From Pseudomonas sp. Irchel s3b2 (GTDB lineage Bacteria > Pseudomonadota > Gammaproteobacteria > Pseudomonadales > Pseudomonadaceae), in assembly GCF_900187445.1 (NCBI RefSeq), contig NZ_FYEB01000013.1, positions 62,001-126,000 on the forward strand: a stretch of 64,000 bases of DNA, written 5' to 3'. This document shows positions 50,479 to 58,345 of this stretch, piece by piece. A program made the translations under genes and the position numbers. Numbering within the stretch: the first letter of the stretch is position 1; each line of letters opens with the position of its first letter. The notes beneath the pieces were generated by a model. That model was given only the letters and a program-made list of their open reading frames with translations, had not been told where the DNA came from and searched no databases.

Positions 50479-51630
50479 ATGTTGCGTAAAATCCTCCTGG
50501 CCACTTTCTATGCCAGCGCATTATTTACCGTCACGGCGCCCGTTTTCGCTGCGCCGACACAGGATTTGAAAAGCGAGCAGGGCACCCTTGAGCTCACGCC
50601 AATCGTTAAAGGTCTGGAGCATCCCTGGGCGCTGGCGTTTCTGCCCGATCGCGAAGGGATGCTGGTGACCGAACGGCCCGGCAATCTACGGGTGATCAGC
50701 GCCGACGGTAAATTCTCGGGCCCCCTCAGTGGCGTGCCTCAGGTCTGGGCCAAGGGCCAGGGCGGGTTGCTTGATGTGGTGTTGTCGCCCGACTTCAAGC
50801 AAGACCGCATGGTCTATCTGTCTTACGCCGAAGGGGGCGGTGAGGGTGGCAGGGCCGGCACGGCGGTCGGCCGCGGACGGTTGTCGGAAGACCTGACGGC
50901 CATCAAGGATTTCAGGGTGATCTTCCGTCAGGAGCCCAAGCTCTCGGTGGGCAATCACTTCGGCTCGCGACTGGTGTTCGACCGCGACGGTTATCTGTTC
51001 ATTACCTTGGGCGAGAATAACGACCGGCCCACGGCGCAGGACCTCGACAAACTGCAAGGCAAGATCGTGCGGCTCTATCCGGACGGCAAGGTGCCGAAGG
51101 ACAATCCCTTTGTCGGGCAAAAAGGCGTTCGCCCGGAAATCTGGTCCTACGGCCATCGCAACCCGCAAGGCGCGGCGCTCAATCCCTGGAGCGGCACTCT
51201 CTGGGAAAACGAGCACGGCCCCCGGGGTGGCGACGAGATCAATATCATCGAACGCGGCAAAAATTACGGCTGGCCGCTGGCAACTCACGGCATCAACTAC
51301 TCCGGCCTGCCAGTCCCGGAAGCCAAGGGCGAAACCGCCGAAGGCACCGTGGGCCCGCACCATGTCTGGGAAAAATCCCCGGGCCTCAGCGGTATGGCCT
51401 TCTATGACGGCGATCGCTTCAAGGCCTGGCAGCACAACGTATTTATCGGCGCTCTGGTGAGTCAGGAACTGATCCGTTTGCAGTTCGAAGGCGACAAAGT
51501 CGTTCACGAAGAGCGGTTGTTGGGTGAGTTCAACAAACGGATTCGCGATGTACGGCAGGGGCCGGATGGGTATTTATATGTACTGACCGATGAAGATGAC
51601 GGGGGGCTGTACAAGGTTGGCCTGAAGTAA
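50479..51630 (+). CDS. PQQ-dependent soluble aldose sugar dehydrogenase (YliI-like)
   Basis: A 383-residue periplasmic protein: signal peptide to about residue 24 (VFA-APT), then a six-bladed GSDH-type propeller. Visible blocks are GLEHPWALAFLPDREGMLVTERPGNLRV, GNHFGSRLVFDRDGYLFITLGE with the catalytic His region, and WENEHGPRGGDEINIIERGKNYGWP. Relatives oxidise free aldoses with pyrroloquinoline quinone. Good ribosome site AAAAGGAATCGTGC. Confidence 0.9.
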   Translation: MLRKILLATFYASALFTVTAPVFAAPTQDLKSEQGTLELTPIVKGLEHPWALAFLPDREGMLVTERPGNLRVISADGKFSGPLSGVPQVWAKGQGGLLDVVLSPDFKQDRMVYLSYAEGGGEGGRAGTAVGRGRLSEDLTAIKDFRVIFRQEPKLSVGNHFGSRLVFDRDGYLFITLGENNDRPTAQDLDKLQGKIVRLYPDGKVPKDNPFVGQKGVRPEIWSYGHRNPQGAALNPWSGTLWENEHGPRGGDEINIIERGKNYGWPLATHGINYSGLPVPEAKGETAEGTVGPHHVWEKSPGLSGMAFYDGDRFKAWQHNVFIGALVSQELIRLQFEGDKVVHEERLLGEFNKRIRDVRQGPDGYLYVLTDEDDGGLYKVGLK

Positions 51631-51639
51631 CGCACAAGT

Positions 51640-51675
51640 CCTGTGGCGAGAGGGAGCAAGCTCTCTCGCCACAGG
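51640..51675 (+). terminator. Hairpin terminator between convergent genes
   Basis: CCTGTGGCGAGAG...CTCTCGCCACAGG, a 13-bp perfect stem around GGAGCAAGCT, followed by TTTATT on the plus strand. It ends one base before the stop codon of the GNAT-C39 gene. Confidence 0.8.
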
Positions 51676-51676
51676 T

Positions 51677-52774
51677 TTATTCACGCCGATAGAGAATCAC
51701 AGCTGCCCGCAGCTTCCCCCGTCCGAAACTGCACATTTTGTCGAATTCCCCATGGCTGACCGGCAAGTGCTGGCAGTCCATCGGCTGACGATGCTGGCTG
51801 TGGTCCACATCCGGATCGTGCAGGTAGACGAACTCTTCATCGCAATCGGTGACGATCACCCAGTGCGGCGCCTTGGAGCGGGTCAGGCGATAGCTGCTGA
51901 TCAGCACCAGCGGCTGCCCGCTATCGTGCAGTAATCGTGGCAGATCCAGCGGCCCGCCGATCACTCGTTCGACGTCAGTGGCTTGCAACTGCGCCGTGAA
52001 CTCCTCGTGTACCAGGCGCATTACGTCTTTTTTATGCGCATCGCGTACACCGTCGAGAAACAGCGGCCCGGCCATGCTCAGTTGCAGCCGCACCCGAAAG
52101 CCACGCCGCCACGCCGCCAGTGCCAGACCTTGAGGGCTGCAGCCTCCATGGCCAGACGTCATGAACACCGTGGTCGCCTCGCGCCAGATTTGCAGTTCTT
52201 CGCCGCGCTCCAGCGCGCGATCCTCTTGCAGCGCGCCCATGGCCATCAGCAGGCAGGCCGGGCCGCAGGTGAACTCGGTGGTCTGCGGGTAGTAAGGCAC
52301 CTTGATGTTGCGTGAATCGCGATGCTGGAGGATACGTTTTTCCAGCCGCAACGCGTCGGCATGGTCCTGATAATAGTCATGGATCAATGCGAAACGTCGG
52401 TAGCCGTTGCGTTCATACAGCGCAATCGCCGTCGGGTTGTCGATGCGCACTTCAAGTCGCAAGTAGGCGCAGTCATGCTCAAGGGCGCAGGCCTCGACAC
52501 GTTCGAGCAATTGTTTGCCCAGTCCATTGCCGCGAGCATCATGGGCAATCGCAATCGAGTACAGGCGCGCCAGTGAAGTGCCCAGGTGAAACAGCACCAC
52601 CGCATAGCCCACCAATTGCTCCCGCCATTGGGCCACCAGCAGTTGCCCGTGAGCCCGCGTGATCATCCATTGAAAGCTGCGACTGTTGAGCCGATCCGTG
52701 GTGAAGCATTGCTGTTCGAGTTTCAGCAGTGCCGGCAAATCTTCAATGACCGCCAGGCGAAAAACAGTATTCAT
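51677..52774 (-). CDS. GNAT acetyltransferase fused to a C39-like peptidase domain
   Basis: ATG 52774 (MNTVFRLAVIEDLPALL) is chosen; the frame opens at 52861 inside the divergent promoter. The 365-residue product has two parts. Residues 1-150 are a RimI-like GNAT domain with the CoA loop ARGNGLGKQLLERVE (80-94) and NPTAIALYERNGY (113-125). Residues 155-365 are a papain-like C39 domain with Cys170 in TEFTCGPACLLMA, His304 in KAPHWVIVTD and Asp320/322 in YLHDPDVD. No signal peptide, so it acts in the cytoplasm. It diverges from an RLAN/RimK ATP-grasp gene. GNAT-peptidase fusions next to RimK-like ligases have been proposed on genomic grounds to act in peptide tagging or small-peptide synthesis; the actual substrate is unknown. 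Confidence 0.88.
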   Translation of the reverse strand: MNTVFRLAVIEDLPALLKLEQQCFTTDRLNSRSFQWMITRAHGQLLVAQWREQLVGYAVVLFHLGTSLARLYSIAIAHDARGNGLGKQLLERVEACALEHDCAYLRLEVRIDNPTAIALYERNGYRRFALIHDYYQDHADALRLEKRILQHRDSRNIKVPYYPQTTEFTCGPACLLMAMGALQEDRALERGEELQIWREATTVFMTSGHGGCSPQGLALAAWRRGFRVRLQLSMAGPLFLDGVRDAHKKDVMRLVHEEFTAQLQATDVERVIGGPLDLPRLLHDSGQPLVLISSYRLTRSKAPHWVIVTDCDEEFVYLHDPDVDHSQHRQPMDCQHLPVSHGEFDKMCSFGRGKLRAAVILYRRE

Positions 52775-52866
52775 ATGACCGCCGTAAAAGTTGCGTAACG
52801 AAACGGGACTTTCGAAAAAGTTCGTGCTTAATAGGAAAGGTCTTGTTCTCCAACGGATCAATCACT

Positions 52867-54453
52867 ATGTCAGCGGTACAAGGTCATTGGCGCGAAGTAT
52901 CCGAGCAAACTTTGCCGACAGCAATAACTTCTGCAAACTATTTAAATAGCTCGATCAGAACTTCCAGCCAGTTGATGATCATCGTCGAACGCAAAGAAGA
53001 CTGGGCCTCCTACTTTCCCAGTGAAGACATCGTCACCGCCCAGGAATACCTCGAACAGACCCGCGACAACGAGCAGGGCAAACGGGTTCAGGTGATCAAC
53101 CTGTGCCGCAGCTACAAGTACCTCGGGCACGGTTATTACTGCTCGCTGCTGGCTGAAGCGCGGGGGCACAAGGTTATTCCGTCGGTACGGACCATCAGCG
53201 AACTGACTCGAAAATCCCTGTATGGCCTGGCCCTGGATGATTTGGATAAAACCCTGGAAAAGGCCCTCAATAATCACCTTTACAGCGATACCGAAGGTTT
53301 TACCCTGACACTGTACTTCGGCAAAACCGCTATCGAGCCATTGCAGGATCTGGCTCGACAGTTGTTCGAAGTTTTTCCTTGTCCGATATTGCTGGTTGAG
53401 TTTCGTCGAACTAACGGTTGGCACATCGAAGGTGTAAAGTTTGGCGCCTTGCATAAGTTGCGTGAAGATCAGGAAGATCAGTTCGCTAATGCGCTCGACA
53501 GTTTCAGTCGCAAGATCTGGCGCATACCGCGCTCCAGGCGATTGGCCCGTTATGACCTGGCCATTCTGCACGATCCGCAAGAAACATTGCCGCCTTCCAA
53601 TCCCAAGGCTTTGGATAACTTCGTCAGGGTCGGCAAGACGTTAGGCATCGATGTCGAGCTGATCGAGCGCAAGGACTATGCCCGAATCGCCGAATACGAC
53701 GGGCTCCTGATTCGCGAGACGACGAGCGTTGACAACCACACCTACCGTTTCGCGAAAAAAGCCGAGAGCGAAGGTCTGGTGGTGATGGACGACCCGGCGT
53801 CGATCCTGCGCTGCACCAACAAGGTGTATCTGACCGACCTGCTCAAGAGCCATCAACTGGGCATGCCCGCCACCGAAATCCTCTACAAGGAGCGACCGGA
53901 AGATTTTGAGCGGGTGGGCGAGCGTTTGGGGTTTCCACTGGTGCTGAAGATCCCCGACGGTTGCTTCTCCAGGGGCGTCATCAAGGTCGAAAGCCAGCAA
54001 GCCTTGCTCGAGGCGACTGCCGAACTGTTTGAGCACTCGGTGTTGCTGCTGGCCCAGGAGTTTTTCTACACCGAGTACGACTGGCGCATTGGTGTGCTCA
54101 ATCGCAAACCGATCTTTGCCTGCCAGTATTTCATGTCCAAGGGCCACTGGCAGATCTACAATCACAAGGCCAAAGGCCAGGACATCAACGGCGAATGCCG
54201 TACCCTGGCGGTTCACGAAGCACCGCGAGCGGTGGTTGAACTGGCGGTGAAAACCGCAAACCTCATCGGCGACGGCCTCTACGGCGTCGATCTCAAGCAG
54301 TCCGGCGACAAAGTGGTGGTGATCGAAGTCAACGACAACCCGAACATGGACGCCGGCATCGAAGACGCCTACTTACAGGACGATTTGTATTCCTTGGTGT
54401 TGGAAGAGTTTGTCCGTCGGTTGGAGCTCAAGCGTCGCGGCCAGGCCTGGTGA
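52867..54453 (+). CDS. RimK-like ATP-grasp ligase with N-terminal RLAN domain
   Basis: The 528-residue product is numbered from ATG 52867; ATG 52975 (MIIVERKEDWASYFPSEDIV) at the domain boundary is an alternative, and neither has a strong ribosome site. Residues about 37-200 match the RLAN domain (RimK-like ATP-grasp N-terminal). Residues about 235-515 are the ATP-grasp ligase, with LVLKIPDGCFSRGVIKV (nucleotide-binding Lys and loop), QEFFYTEYDWRIGVLN and the metal-binding VIEVNDNPNMDAGIED (487-493 core). Such enzymes join an amino acid to a carboxylate, as RimK adds Glu to ribosomal S6. A CorA-like gene follows eight bases downstream. Confidence 0.88.
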   Translation: MSAVQGHWREVSEQTLPTAITSANYLNSSIRTSSQLMIIVERKEDWASYFPSEDIVTAQEYLEQTRDNEQGKRVQVINLCRSYKYLGHGYYCSLLAEARGHKVIPSVRTISELTRKSLYGLALDDLDKTLEKALNNHLYSDTEGFTLTLYFGKTAIEPLQDLARQLFEVFPCPILLVEFRRTNGWHIEGVKFGALHKLREDQEDQFANALDSFSRKIWRIPRSRRLARYDLAILHDPQETLPPSNPKALDNFVRVGKTLGIDVELIERKDYARIAEYDGLLIRETTSVDNHTYRFAKKAESEGLVVMDDPASILRCTNKVYLTDLLKSHQLGMPATEILYKERPEDFERVGERLGFPLVLKIPDGCFSRGVIKVESQQALLEATAELFEHSVLLLAQEFFYTEYDWRIGVLNRKPIFACQYFMSKGHWQIYNHKAKGQDINGECRTLAVHEAPRAVVELAVKTANLIGDGLYGVDLKQSGDKVVVIEVNDNPNMDAGIEDAYLQDDLYSLVLEEFVRRLELKRRGQAW

Positions 54454-54460
54454 GCGGCCG

Positions 54461-55384
54461 ATGATCAAGAGCTTTGAGCTGAGCCACGGAGCCCTGCACG
54501 CGGTCGAACGGCTAGACGCCGACGTGATGCTATTCAGTAACCCCGATGCGGCCGAACGGGATCTGTTGCACAGCCATTTCAAACTCGATGAACATGCCCT
54601 GGCCTCGGCCCTGGACCCGGATGAGGTGTCGCGCATCGAGTTTCACCCCGACAACCTGTTCCTGATCTGGAAGCGTCCGGAAAACTACTCCGGTGGTGGC
54701 AGCCTGGCCTTCGAAGTGTCGTCCTGCGGCTTGCTGTTTTCCCCGGGGCGTCTGTTGGTGATTGCCACCGACGACTCGCCGCTCAGCGGCCTCGGCACGC
54801 GGCAGTCACTGAAGACGCCACTGGATGTGTTGCTCGACCTGTTGTTCAACAACATTCACCACTATCTGGGGCACCTCAAGGTGATCAAGATGGTTGCCCG
54901 GGAGTTGCAGCAGAAATTCAATGCCTCGATGCAGAACCAGCATCTGATCCAGATGTTCAACCTCAGCGAAAGCCTTATCTATTACATCAACGCCATTCAC
55001 AGCAACGGCGCGGTCCTGACCCGGCTGCGTAATCATGCGGCAAAGGAACACTTCAGCGTTGAAGCCATTGGTTTGATCGACGACCTGATCATCGAAAACA
55101 ACCAGTGCTACAAGCAGGCGGAAATCTACTCCACAGTGTTCTCCGGGTTGATCGACGCCCGGGGCAATCTGATGAACAACAGCATGAACAACCTGCTGCG
55201 CAAACTGACGTTGATCAACGTAGTGTTTCTGCCGTTGAACCTGATTGCGAGCATTGGTGGTATGTCCGAGTTCAGCATGATGACCGCCGGCACGCCGTGG
55301 TGGCTTTCCTATCCGTTGTTTCTGACGGCGATGATGCTCGGGGCGGCGGGGATGGTGATTGGCCTCAAGCGCCTGGCGAGGTGA
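54461..55384 (+). CDS. CorA-like membrane protein with altered GMN signature
   Basis: ATG 54461 (MIKSFELSHG) lies seven bases after the RimK-like stop. The 307-residue protein has the CorA layout: a cytoplasmic N-terminal alpha/beta domain (about 1-150), long stalk helices (about 150-245) and two C-terminal helices. The loop that should be GMN reads GMS (267-269, in IGGMSEFSMM). GMN is nearly invariant in Mg2+ channels of this family; ZntB-type members use GIN. Transport of Mg2+ is therefore doubtful. Operon with the ATP-grasp gene suggests a role in that system rather than in bulk magnesium uptake. Confidence 0.85.
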   Translation: MIKSFELSHGALHAVERLDADVMLFSNPDAAERDLLHSHFKLDEHALASALDPDEVSRIEFHPDNLFLIWKRPENYSGGGSLAFEVSSCGLLFSPGRLLVIATDDSPLSGLGTRQSLKTPLDVLLDLLFNNIHHYLGHLKVIKMVARELQQKFNASMQNQHLIQMFNLSESLIYYINAIHSNGAVLTRLRNHAAKEHFSVEAIGLIDDLIIENNQCYKQAEIYSTVFSGLIDARGNLMNNSMNNLLRKLTLINVVFLPLNLIASIGGMSEFSMMTAGTPWWLSYPLFLTAMMLGAAGMVIGLKRLAR

Positions 55385-55443
55385 TTTCGGCGGATGTCAG
55401 ATCGCCTTCGCGATAGCCATCTCAAAATCAGACCAAATCTGGA

Positions 55444-55779
55444 TCATGCTTGTTGAGTGGCATCGATGGAGTTCTTGCGGCGTTGAAGACCCCGCACCAC
55501 CAGATACAACAACGGCCCGACAGACACAAAAATCGCCGTCACCAACAGATAAGGAATCACCGACCATCCCGACTGCCCACGCTTGCGCGCATCCTGGTAC
55601 ATCCAGATACCGGCAAGCGTCGCCAACAGGTACAAATCGATCACCACCTGCGCGGTATCGGGCCGCGACATCAGGCTGATGCCGAAATCGAGCAACGACT
55701 GCTCGGCCTGCAGCATCACCGAAACGGTGTAGCCAGCGAAGGCGATCAGGGCGGTGAGGGGCAGGGCGACAAACTTCAT
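55444..55779 (-). CDS. DUF2834 family membrane protein
   Basis: ATG 55779 (MKFVALPLTALIAFAGYTVSV) with AAGGAAACC upstream. The 111-residue protein has three membrane helices (about 3-22, 45-63 and 74-97), the motif GIWMYQDARKRGQSGWSVIPYL between helices two and three, and a basic C-terminal tail. This fits the DUF2834 family. Function unknown. Divergent from the ilvA leader region. Confidence 0.8.
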   Translation of the reverse strand: MKFVALPLTALIAFAGYTVSVMLQAEQSLLDFGISLMSRPDTAQVVIDLYLLATLAGIWMYQDARKRGQSGWSVIPYLLVTAIFVSVGPLLYLVVRGLQRRKNSIDATQQA

Positions 55780-55842
55780 GGTTTCCTTCCTTGGGACAAT
55801 GAGCAGAATCGCCAGCCTACAGCGGCCCTTGAAAATTGGCCA

Positions 55843-55871
55843 TTGACTTGCCATCAACGTCCGGCTAATTT
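55843..55871 (+). promoter_or_regulatory. Candidate sigma-70 promoter of the ilvA leader
   Basis: TTGACT (55843-55848), a spacer of exactly 17 bases, TAATTT (55866-55871). The start of transcription is expected about seven bases later, at the ATG of the leader ORF (55878), which would make the leader peptide message leaderless. Confidence 0.65.
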
Positions 55872-55877
55872 CCAGCC

Positions 55878-55943
55878 ATGACTTCCACCGTACTGCGCTG
55901 CCAGCCGAGCATTATTACCGCCATTCCTTATTTGGCGGGCTAG
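55878..55943 (+). CDS. Putative leader peptide of ilvA (attenuation)
   Basis: A 21-codon frame: MTSTVLRCQPSIITAIPYLA then Gly and TAG. It contains three Thr and three Ile codons, with Ile-Ile-Thr-Ala-Ile clustered at 55911-55925, amino acids tied to threonine deaminase, whose product leads to isoleucine. The last codons include GGCGGG (55934-55939), which can pair with CCCGCC (55964-55969) of the downstream terminator. It has no Shine-Dalgarno site; the predicted promoter puts +1 at its ATG. Short frames arise by chance, so this rests on the combined arrangement. Confidence 0.6.
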   Translation: MTSTVLRCQPSIITAIPYLAG

Positions 55944-55961
55944 CTCACGACTGCAGCACCC

Positions 55962-55985
55962 AACCCGCCCTAGAGGCGGGTTTTT
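55962..55985 (+). terminator. Attenuator terminator ahead of ilvA
   Basis: AACCCGCC-CTAGA-GGCGGGTT followed by TTT, an 8-bp stem with T-run, standing between the leader ORF and ilvA. Its left arm is complementary to GGCGGG at 55934-55939, allowing a mutually exclusive antiterminator. Confidence 0.85.
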
Positions 55986-56026
55986 ACTTTCTGTCTCTGG
56001 GCTCCGATCAAAGTCAGGAGACGACC

Positions 56027-57040
56027 ATGAGCAGCACCCCTACCCAGCAGAGCTTGCTTGAGCACTACGTAAAAAAAATCCTCGCCGCGCCGGTGTACGA
56101 ACTCGCCGTGCGTACGCCATTGCAAGCGGCACCGGCCTTGTCCGAGGCATTAGGTAATCAGATCCTGCTCAAGCGCGAGGACTTGCAACCGACGTTTTCC
56201 TTCAAGATCCGCGGCGCCTACAACAAACTGGTGAACCTGAGCGATGAACAGAAGGCCCGTGGTGTGATCACGGCCTCGGCGGGCAATCATGCCCAAGGCG
56301 TAGCGTTGGCGGCGCGCGAGTTGGGGATTGCCGCAACCATTGTCATGCCTTGCACGACACCGGAATTGAAGGTGCTGGGTGTCCGCAGCCGGGGAGCCGA
56401 CGCGGTGCTGCACGGCGAGAGTTTTCCATTTGCCCTGGAGTACGCGCTGAGCCTGGCACGGCAAACCGGTCGCACCTTTGTCTCTCCCTTCGACGACCCG
56501 GATGTGATCGCGGGGCAGGGCACCGTCGGCATGGAAATCCTGCGCCAGCACCAAGGGCCGCTGGACGCGATCTTTGTTCCGGTAGGCGGTGGTGGCTTGA
56601 TCGCCGGTATTGCCGCGTACGTCAAATACCTGCGCCCTGAAGTCCGCATCATCGGCGTCGAGTCGGAACATTCCGCTTGTTTACAGGCTGCATTACAGGC
56701 CGGTGAACGGGTTGTGCTGCCAACCGTCGGCACTTTCGCCGATGGCGTGGCCGTCGCCCAGATCGGCGCCCATGGTTTCGAGGTCTGCCGGTTTTGTGTC
56801 GATGAAGTGCTGACCGTCAGCAACGACGAACTCTGCGCCGCGATCAAGAACATCTACGACGATACCCGCTCGATCACCGAACCTTCCGGTGCGCTGGCCG
56901 TGGCCGGGATCAAGCAGTACGTGGCACGAACCGGCGCCCGGGGTCAGACCCTGGTGGCCATTGATTCCGGCGCGAATATCAATTTCGACAGTTTGCGGCA
57001 TGTGGCCGAGCGCGCCGCGTTGAGCAGCGTGTCGGCGTGA
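56027..57040 (+). CDS. ilvA: Threonine deaminase, short form lacking the ACT regulatory domain
   Basis: A 337-residue PLP enzyme of the threonine/serine dehydratase fold: the Schiff-base Lys60 in TFSFKIRGAYNK, the substrate loop TASAGNHAQGVALAA (about 84-98) and the phosphate-binding VPVGGGGLIAGIAAY (about 184-198). It ends at NFDSLRHVAERAALSSVSA, the point where the 500-residue biosynthetic IlvA goes on into two ACT-like domains, so isoleucine feedback through those domains is absent. The reaction is threonine to 2-oxobutyrate and ammonia. CAGGAGACGACC precedes ATG 56027. Control may instead come from the leader/terminator just upstream. Confidence 0.9.
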   Translation: MSSTPTQQSLLEHYVKKILAAPVYELAVRTPLQAAPALSEALGNQILLKREDLQPTFSFKIRGAYNKLVNLSDEQKARGVITASAGNHAQGVALAARELGIAATIVMPCTTPELKVLGVRSRGADAVLHGESFPFALEYALSLARQTGRTFVSPFDDPDVIAGQGTVGMEILRQHQGPLDAIFVPVGGGGLIAGIAAYVKYLRPEVRIIGVESEHSACLQAALQAGERVVLPTVGTFADGVAVAQIGAHGFEVCRFCVDEVLTVSNDELCAAIKNIYDDTRSITEPSGALAVAGIKQYVARTGARGQTLVAIDSGANINFDSLRHVAERAALSSVSA

Positions 57041-57052
57041 GGGCTGGACCGA

Positions 57053-57535
57053 TTATTCCTGAACCGCTTTCTCGACATGCTCCGACGCCGACCAGATCCG
57101 GTAGCGCACTTCGACATCTTTGGGTACGTAGAGCACGATTGGCAACTTGCTGTTGTAACGCAGCCTGAAGCCGTCACCCACCACAGGTACGAAGTCCTTT
57201 TTGCTCTTGCTGTCGGGGCACGCCATCCGCGTACTCATCGGGCCGATGACGTTTTCCAGCCGGTAATACGGGTAACCCCACCCCTCAAGATTCTTTTCCT
57301 CAAGCATGCCACCCAGGCGCTGACGGTTGCAGTCGACGGTCAGGGTTTTGCCGGCCAGAATTTCGACTTCATAACCATCTTCCTGTTGTTGCGGGGCGAG
57401 GTGAATGACCTGGCGGGTAAAACCGCTCTCGGGCTTTGGATATGGCGCGACGTTTTCGAGGGTTGCGGCGTGGGCGACGGACGACAGAGCGGCAACTATC
57501 AGCCCGACGGTCGTATTAAGCGGTAAAGCACCCAT
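57053..57535 (-). CDS. eco: Ecotin-type serine protease inhibitor
   Basis: ATG 57535 (MGALPLNTTVGLIVAALSSV) has CAAGGAGGCATC upstream; the longer frame to 57697 is rejected. The 160-residue product has a signal peptide (to AHA, residue 23) and the ecotin body: APYPKPESGFTRQVIHLAP, the paired cysteines C69 and C106, and the reactive loop GPMSTRMACPD. By alignment with E. coli ecotin (P1 Met84 in STMMACPD) the P1 residue here is Arg103, which would favour trypsin-like proteases. Periplasmic dimer that protects against foreign proteases such as neutrophil elastase. Confidence 0.92.
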   Translation of the reverse strand: MGALPLNTTVGLIVAALSSVAHAATLENVAPYPKPESGFTRQVIHLAPQQQEDGYEVEILAGKTLTVDCNRQRLGGMLEEKNLEGWGYPYYRLENVIGPMSTRMACPDSKSKKDFVPVVGDGFRLRYNSKLPIVLYVPKDVEVRYRIWSASEHVEKAVQE

Positions 57536-57925
57536 GATGCCTCCTTGCGTGTGTGTGGGGTCAGCAGATACTGAATGGATGGGCCGCATTCTCACTGCCG
57601 TCCTCACCCAATGCAAACCCGCCATCGGCGGTGTTTGCAAAATGCAGGTCTTGAAACAGTCCTTTCTTGCATTTTGCATGACTCGATGTGTTGCCATTCA
57701 CCCTAAACCCCTGATTTGCCGACGAGGCGCAGAGCGAAATTCCGGGCATGTTTTATGCTGTAGCTGTCTTGAGCTGGCCACGATTCCTACTGAGTCAGCG
57801 CTGAAACAGGAAAGCGGTTGGATATTGGAACAATCAGGCCCCCCACGGAAGAGAAGCAACGGGCGATTTGAGTTCCGACCGACATTGATTTTTGATTGGC
57901 AATTTCACAAACCGAGAGGGTGGCC
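57536..57925. other. Spacer between eco and the DUF1652 gene
   Basis: No gene seen in this 390-base stretch. The first part must hold the ecotin promoter on the minus strand and the last part the promoter of the DUF1652 gene. Open frames here lack ribosome sites and family features. Confidence 0.45.
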
Positions 57926-58195
57926 ATGTTTCTTTCTGCCTTGGAACTACGCAATATCATTGAGAGCAGTTTTCTCCCGAAACGCTGTCAATGCACGCTG
58001 TCACCGGACCTGTCGATGACGGTCAAGGTGTACTCGGATCGCGAAACGGATCATCTCGATTTGTTCGTCACCGGCATAGACGCTCAGCGCCTCAATGGAT
58101 GTAGAGAGATAAAAGATCTGATCGTCGAGTTGCGTTCGGACCTTGAACATCACGTTATCGAGCATCCATACAGCCCAAGGTCAAAGGCCCATTAA
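57926..58195 (+). CDS. DUF1652 family protein
   Basis: ATG 57926 (MFLSALELRNIIESSFLPKR) with GAGAGGGTGG upstream. The 89-residue product shows the DUF1652 pattern: ELRNIIESSFLPKRCQCTLS (7-26), then MTVKVYS and a C-terminal helix REIKDLIVELRSDLEHHV. A small Pseudomonas-typical family of unknown function. Confidence 0.8.
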   Translation: MFLSALELRNIIESSFLPKRCQCTLSPDLSMTVKVYSDRETDHLDLFVTGIDAQRLNGCREIKDLIVELRSDLEHHVIEHPYSPRSKAH

Positions 58196-58340
58196 CCGGC
58201 CGTTTCACCCAGTTCGACCGACACGCGCCGGGTCTGGATAAACCCCAGACCCAGTGCCAATTCCACCAGGATCGCCAGCAAAATACCCGGCCCGGCATGG
58301 CCGTTGAGCCATTCGCCGAAGCTCAGTGCTGCCAAACCAA
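58192..58340 (-). pseudogene. C-terminal remnant of a membrane protein
   Basis: The minus strand reads FGLAALSFGEWLNGHAGPGI, LLAILVELALGLGFIQTRRV and SVELGETAG before a stop that overlaps the DUF1652 stop codon. It looks like the last transmembrane helix and basic tail of a transporter or other membrane protein. There is no start codon context, and upstream in this frame it runs into the end of the DUF2790 gene. The source family is not clear. Confidence 0.5.
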
Positions 58341-58345
58341 AACTG

